A program made the position numbers and the translations under genes. The notes beneath the pieces were generated by a model that saw only the letters and a program-made list of their open reading frames with translations, had not been told where the DNA came from and searched no databases. A DNA stretch of 64,000 nucleotides, from assembly GCF_000284035.1 (NCBI RefSeq), contig NC_016887.1, forward strand, positions 5,332,001 through 5,396,000, in the 5' to 3' direction. The DNA is from Nocardia cyriacigeorgica GUH-2. Its GTDB lineage: Bacteria > Actinomycetota > Actinomycetes > Mycobacteriales > Mycobacteriaceae. Shown here piece by piece: positions 61,601-64,000 of the stretch (within the stretch, counting starts at the first letter, position 1; each line of letters opens with the position of its first letter).

Positions 61601-64000
61601 CGGCGACGGTGAACTGGAGATCGAAGCGGGCCACCGGTTCGTCGAACGGCACCGGCGTCAGCTCCAGGCCGGGCACGGTGAAGGTCCCGGACCCGGTGTT
61701 CAGGTAGTTCAGCGCCACCGTGAACAGCGGATGCCGGGACTGGGAGCGTTCGACGCCGAGCGCGTCGACCACCTGGTCGAACGGCACGGTGGTATGGGCG
61801 AAGGCCGCCAGGTCGGTCTCGCGGGTGTGGTCGAGCAGTTCGGCAAAGGTGAGCGTGCGGTCGGCGCGGGTGCGCAACACCAGGGTGTTGACGAACATGC
61901 CGACCAGATCGTCCAGCGCCGCGGCGCCGCGACCGGCCACCGGGGTGCCGATGGCGATATCGGTACTGCCCGACAGCCGCACAAGCAAGGTCGCGAGCGC
62001 CGCATGCAGCACCATGAACGGCGTGGCCTTGTGCCGCACCGCCAGCTCCCGCACGCGGGCGCCGACCTCACCGCCGATGCGGGCCCGGATGCTCGCACCG
62101 CGCTTGGAGGCGACGGCGGGGCGCGGCCGGTCCATCGGCAGGGCCAATTCTTCGGGCAGGTCCCGCAGCGTCTGCGTCCAGTACGCCAGTTGTTCGTCGG
62201 CCACCGCGGCGACGGTGTTGTGCTGCCACAGCGCGTAATCGGCGTATTGCACCGGCAGCTGCGGCCACAGCGGGGTGCTGTCGAGCACGCGGGCGAGGTA
62301 GGCGGCCAGCAGATCGCGCAGCAGCGGATTCATCGAATAGCCGTCGGCGGCGATGTGGTGCACCACCGCGACGAGGACGTGGGTACTGGGGTTTTCCCGC
62401 AGCAGCACCGCGCGGACCGGGACCTCGGTGGTGACATCGAATCCGGCGCCGATGAATGCGGCGATCCGGTCCGCAACGGCACCGTCGAGGGTTTCGACAC
62501 GCAGACCGACGTTCGCGGATTCGGCCGGCAGCACGACCTGATGACCGGTGCCCGCGTCGTCGACGGGGTAGATGGTGCGCAGCGCTTCGTGCCGCGCGAT
62601 CACGTCATCGAAAGCTCCGACCAGCGCGGCGGTATCGAGTTCGCCGCGAATGCGCACCGCCACCGGGATGTTGTGCGCGGCCGAGGCGGGATCGAGCCGG
62701 TTGAGGAACCACATACCGCGCTGCACCGGCGCCAGCGGAATGCGCTCCGGACGCGGGCCCGCGATCAACTCGATGGCCAGCTCACCGGCCTCGCCGAGCC
62801 GGGCCGCCAGCCCGTGCACGGTGGGCGCCTCGAACAGCAACCTCACCGGCACCCGCCGGCCCAGCCGCTCCCCCAGCCGCGCCAGCACCCGGGTGGCCGA
62901 CAGCGAGTTGCCGCCGAGATCGAAGAACCCGTCATCGACACCGACGGGCGAGACGCCGAGCACGGCCTCGAAGGCCTCGGCCACCAGCCGTTCGGCCGAG
63001 GTCACCGGTGCGCGATAGGCGGTGCGGTCGAACACCGGGTCGGGCAGGGCGGCGCGGTCGAGCTTGCCGGAGGCATTGAGCGGGAAGGATTCGAGCACCA
63101 TGACCGTCGAGGGCAGCATGTACGACGGGAGCGTCGCGGCCGCGACCCGCAGCAGTTCGTCCTCGTGGACGGTCGCGCCCGGCAGGACGGTCACGTAACC
63201 GACCAGGTGTTCAGCGGCGACGCGGGCCGCGGCCTGCGCGACCCCGGGGGCTGCGGCGAGCACGGCCTCGATCTCCCCGAGTTCGATGCGCTGGCCACGG
63301 AACTTCACCTGGAAGTCGGTGCGGCCCAGATACACCAGTTCGGCGCCGGTCGCGGTGTGCTCCCAGCGCACCAGATCGCCGGTGCGGTACATCCGTTCGC
63401 CCGGCTCGCCGAAGGGGTTCGCGACGAACCGGTCGGCGGTGATGGCCGGACGGCCGTGATAGCCGCGCGCCAACTGCGTGCCGGCCAGATACAGCTCACC
63501 CGCGACGCCGGGCAACGTCGGCCGCAGCCGCGCGTCCAGCACGTACACCCGGCTGTTCCATTCGGGGTTGCCGATCGGCATGACGGTGCGCTCGACCTCC
63601 CCGGTGACCTCGCGGTAGGTGATGCTGACCGCCGCCTCGGTGGGTCCGTACAGGTTGTGCAGCGCGGCCGTGCTCACCGCGCCGAAGGCCCGCACGGTCT
63701 CGGCGGGCAGGGCCTCACCGATGACGAACACCGTGCGCAGAGTGGACAGGGCCGGAGTGAGCCCGGCGGACTCTACGTGCGCGGCGAACACACTCAGCAT
63801 CGACGGCACGAAATCGGTGACGGTGACGCTGTATTCGCCGATCGTCTCCGCCAGATAGCCGGGATCGCGGTGCCCGTCCGGCGTGGCGAGCACGACGGTC
63901 GCACCCACCCGCAACGGCAGGAAGTAGCCCCACAGCGACACATCGAAGGTGGTGGCGGTCTTCTGGAGATAGACGTCGTCCCCGTCGAGCCGGTACTGCG
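55635..64000 (-). CDS. Non-ribosomal peptide synthetase, C-terminal part with thioesterase, cut by right edge
   Basis: The frame is open from 64000 to the stop at 55635, about 2788 residues. Order from the right edge: partial A domain; PCP (FFDLGGNSL, about 62910); C (HHIAADGYS, about 62350); A (YTSGSTGLPKG, about 60905); PCP (FFALGGNSL, about 59770); C (HHIAADGSS, about 59200); A (FTSGSTGTPKG, about 57720); PCP (FFERGGNSL, about 56560); thioesterase with GWSLGG (about 56150) and a C-terminal His (TTHWRM, about 55710). The thioesterase makes this the last subunit of its assembly line. The first A domain has the same hand-read specificity residues as the first A domain of the left NRPS. No epimerisation domain is seen. 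The product is unknown. Confidence 0.96.
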   Translation of the reverse strand, partial: QYRLDGDDVYLQKTATTFDVSLWGYFLPLRVGATVVLATPDGHRDPGYLAETIGEYSVTVTDFVPSMLSVFAAHVESAGLTPALSTLRTVFVIGEALPAETVRAFGAVSTAALHNLYGPTEAAVSITYREVTGEVERTVMPIGNPEWNSRVYVLDARLRPTLPGVAGELYLAGTQLARGYHGRPAITADRFVANPFGEPGERMYRTGDLVRWEHTATGAELVYLGRTDFQVKFRGQRIELGEIEAVLAAAPGVAQAAARVAAEHLVGYVTVLPGATVHEDELLRVAAATLPSYMLPSTVMVLESFPLNASGKLDRAALPDPVFDRTAYRAPVTSAERLVAEAFEAVLGVSPVGVDDGFFDLGGNSLSATRVLARLGERLGRRVPVRLLFEAPTVHGLAARLGEAGELAIELIAGPRPERIPLAPVQRGMWFLNRLDPASAAHNIPVAVRIRGELDTAALVGAFDDVIARHEALRTIYPVDDAGTGHQVVLPAESANVGLRVETLDGAVADRIAAFIGAGFDVTTEVPVRAVLLRENPSTHVLVAVVHHIAADGYSMNPLLRDLLAAYLARVLDSTPLWPQLPVQYADYALWQHNTVAAVADEQLAYWTQTLRDLPEELALPMDRPRPAVASKRGASIRARIGGEVGARVRELAVRHKATPFMVLHAALATLLVRLSGSTDIAIGTPVAGRGAAALDDLVGMFVNTLVLRTRADRTLTFAELLDHTRETDLAAFAHTTVPFDQVVDALGVERSQSRHPLFTVALNYLNTGSGTFTVPGLELTPVPFDEPVARFDLQFTVAAEPDDDGHLGVELDYATDLFDRSTAAGLLRRFGRLLGVLTADPDRPIGAAELLAPLERAQLLARRGAAPVPPCTLAQLIASAVVADPDAVAVVAGGRELTYRAMDEQSSRLARLLIAAGVGAEDVVAVAIARSAESMLAVWAVAKTGAAFVPVDPTYPAERITHMLADSGAVLGLTTLAARADLPGDVEWLVLDAPDTATRLWQASPAPIAATELVRRVRVTNPAWMIYTSGSTGLPKGVVATQEGIAGVAVAQRDRYQVTSDARVLHVASPSFDASMLELLLALAAGATLVIAPAGVYGGSELTALIRDQRVSHAFLTPAVLQTLDPAELGCLVRLTVGGESFGPDVVRRWADENRQFFNTYGPTETTIITTISAPMRPGDPFDMGTPIHGMSAVVLDERLQPVPVGVTGELYLRGPGLARGYHARSALTAQRFIADPYGPAGGRLYRTGDLVRWTTSGAIQYVGRSDQQVKVRGLRIELGEIDAVLAAHPSVEYAVTVGHTDSAGTVSLVSYVVAAPGRTIDTAALTAHAAKSLTAYMVPSAIMVLDELPLTPVGKLDRKALPEPEFRTAEFRAPSTDTERTVAAVIAGVLDGESDSVGLDDDFFALGGNSLTATQLAARLGSAVGVSVGVRTIFENPTVAALAAVLDDARGSAEPARPVLARRTDDGPVPLSLAQQRMWFLNRLDRQSTAYNIPLAVRLSGALDIAALNAAITDVVQRHEVLRTVYPQRPDGPVQVVLPIEQAGTPVLAPIAVTADDLGAAVADFVGDGFDVTATVPIRARLLALGPNEHVLVVVVHHIAADGSSLAPLARDVMLAYAARKHGAAPDWAPLPVQYADYSRWQRELLGSEDDPGSLISRQLAYWTEALAGLPAQLALPTDRPRPAVVATQGRHLDFSIDAALHARLAELGRDAGATLFMVTHAAFAVLLARLSGTTDIAVGTPVAGRGEAALDEVVGMFVNTLVLRAQVEPGAGFTDLLDRVRATDVAAFAHADVPFERLVEVLNPERSTARHPLFQVGFSFHNQVEADFALDGLTVTAADFDSEVAQFDLHLVVTDRYHADGTPAGMAASLTYATALFDESTVAGFAGRLHRLLTAICAAPQTPVGDLPLLDPAEFERVLRVWNAAEHEFAPALLTTAFEAQVSRTPGAIALLTADTALTYADFGARVNQLARVLIDRGVGPETLVAVAMPRGIDLLIALYAVVTAGGAYVPLDPAHPRERTAAVLAAAAPALVLTSGRAPMPLPEPIETPVLDIWDAGVRAAAAGPVRAHERRSPLLPSNTAYVIFTSGSTGTPKGVAVPHAAVAHQLDWMQAEYALGVGDAVLQLTSAAFDLSIWELWWATRTGARIVLAPHGAQRDPHRVLDVIDRAAVTTVTLVPSLLAMLAEAAGGRPLPASLRRLLVIGEALPAATLDRIAASTGARIDNLYGPTEAAVSVTRFRTERGTRAPIVPIGTPESGNQVYVLDDRLHPVPAGVSGELYLGGAQLARGYQHRPDLTAERFVANPFGAPGSRLYRTGDLARWNADGDLEYVERRDFQVKVGGYRIELAEIEHALRSRPEVADAIVLAHRGDGDNAMLVGYFTADEPIVEAELRTALSQSLPSYMVPAVLMQLPALPLTANGKVDRNALPRPSVGSRAFRAPVTELERTVCEVFGDVLGKVGARIGLDDNFFERGGNSLLATRLAAQLADALGEQIPVVWLFSAPTPAGLVTQIANRRAGRGRIDAEAAFDVLLPLRPGGAREPLFCVHPVGGVAWSFAGLAAHIEPDRPLYGLQSPVLGSEEPQAGSIEEWAQRYVREIRAVQPEGPYHLLGWSLGGVLAHAIAVLLQDQGQHVATLAMMDSALTAEVDTTAPIPVAELLGGLLGDTADRELDRDQLVDYLSELPEPFASFGADRLTRVLDSGAASLRLIARYHPRPYKGELVYFTAAADDPTGAIGAATWSDAVDGTVHNHAVQTTHWRMTTDAALARIGHVLTSRWTDHDRA

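Overview
The window is high-GC actinobacterial DNA, most likely from a Nocardia-type mycolate bacterium. The reasons are a complete mce lipid-import operon with Mas and double-TetR regulators, a PPE/EspG/DUF3558 mini-cluster of the type VII secretion type, an F420-dependent enzyme family member, a leucine-catabolic operon laid out like the mycobacterial accA1/accD1 region, and large modular NRPS genes with an MbtH partner. No rRNA, tRNA, CRISPR array or intact insertion sequence was seen.

Layout. (1) 1-6808, minus: the 5' part of an NRPS (C-A-PCP-C-A-PCP-C...) running off the left edge. (2) 7.2-8.6 kb, minus: an AbiEi/AbiEii toxin-antitoxin pair with a 17-bp operator-like palindrome, and an intergenic G-quadruplex-like run at 7105-7138. 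(3) 8.8-17.4 kb, plus: a polymorphic-toxin island. A giant CpnT-like protein ends in a papain-fold Tox-PL domain; its immunity-like gene lies inside the same open frame in another reading frame; after it the toxin frame carries a second C-terminal module followed by a small Cys-rich partner. Downstream come a SUKH-like gene, two decaying copies of the immunity gene, a hypothetical gene and a TNT (NAD+ glycohydrolase) toxin translationally coupled to its probable immunity gene. (4) 17.5-22.8 kb: an XRE/TPR regulator, a small membrane protein, and an EspG-PPE-small helical protein-DUF3558 operon. (5) 22.9-25.6 kb: cobM, a PPOX/F420 protein and three poorly known small genes. (6) 25.6-28.9 kb: a LysR regulator divergent from an MHS-family transporter and a 3-hydroxybutyrate dehydrogenase. 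(7) 29.1-37.9 kb: a TetR regulator divergent from accD1-accA1-acyl-CoA dehydrogenase-MaoC-CitE-acetoacetyl-CoA synthetase, with two matching 18-bp operators between them. (8) 38.0-50.6 kb: two tandem Mce3R-like double-TetR regulators convergent with an mce operon (two small membrane proteins, yrbEA, yrbEB, mceA-F, mas). (9) 51-55.1 kb: an MpaB-type protein, an H1-like DNA-binding protein and a molybdopterin oxidoreductase. (10) 55.4-64.0 kb, minus: an mbtH gene and the 3' part of a second NRPS ending in a thioesterase.

How the genes work together. The leucine operon should take isovaleryl-CoA through methylcrotonyl-CoA carboxylation, hydration and HMG-CoA cleavage to acetyl-CoA and acetoacetate. 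AacS can then activate acetoacetate, and the nearby transporter and hydroxybutyrate dehydrogenase would feed the same ketone-body pool. The mce operon is a lipid or sterol importer (its MceG ATPase is not in this window). The toxin island looks like a recombination site for C-terminal toxin cassettes that has collected several immunity genes, some of them now degraded.

The most unusual part is 12.1-17.4 kb. An immunity gene is buried in the open frame of a toxin whose frame then continues into another toxin-like module, with broken immunity copies downstream.
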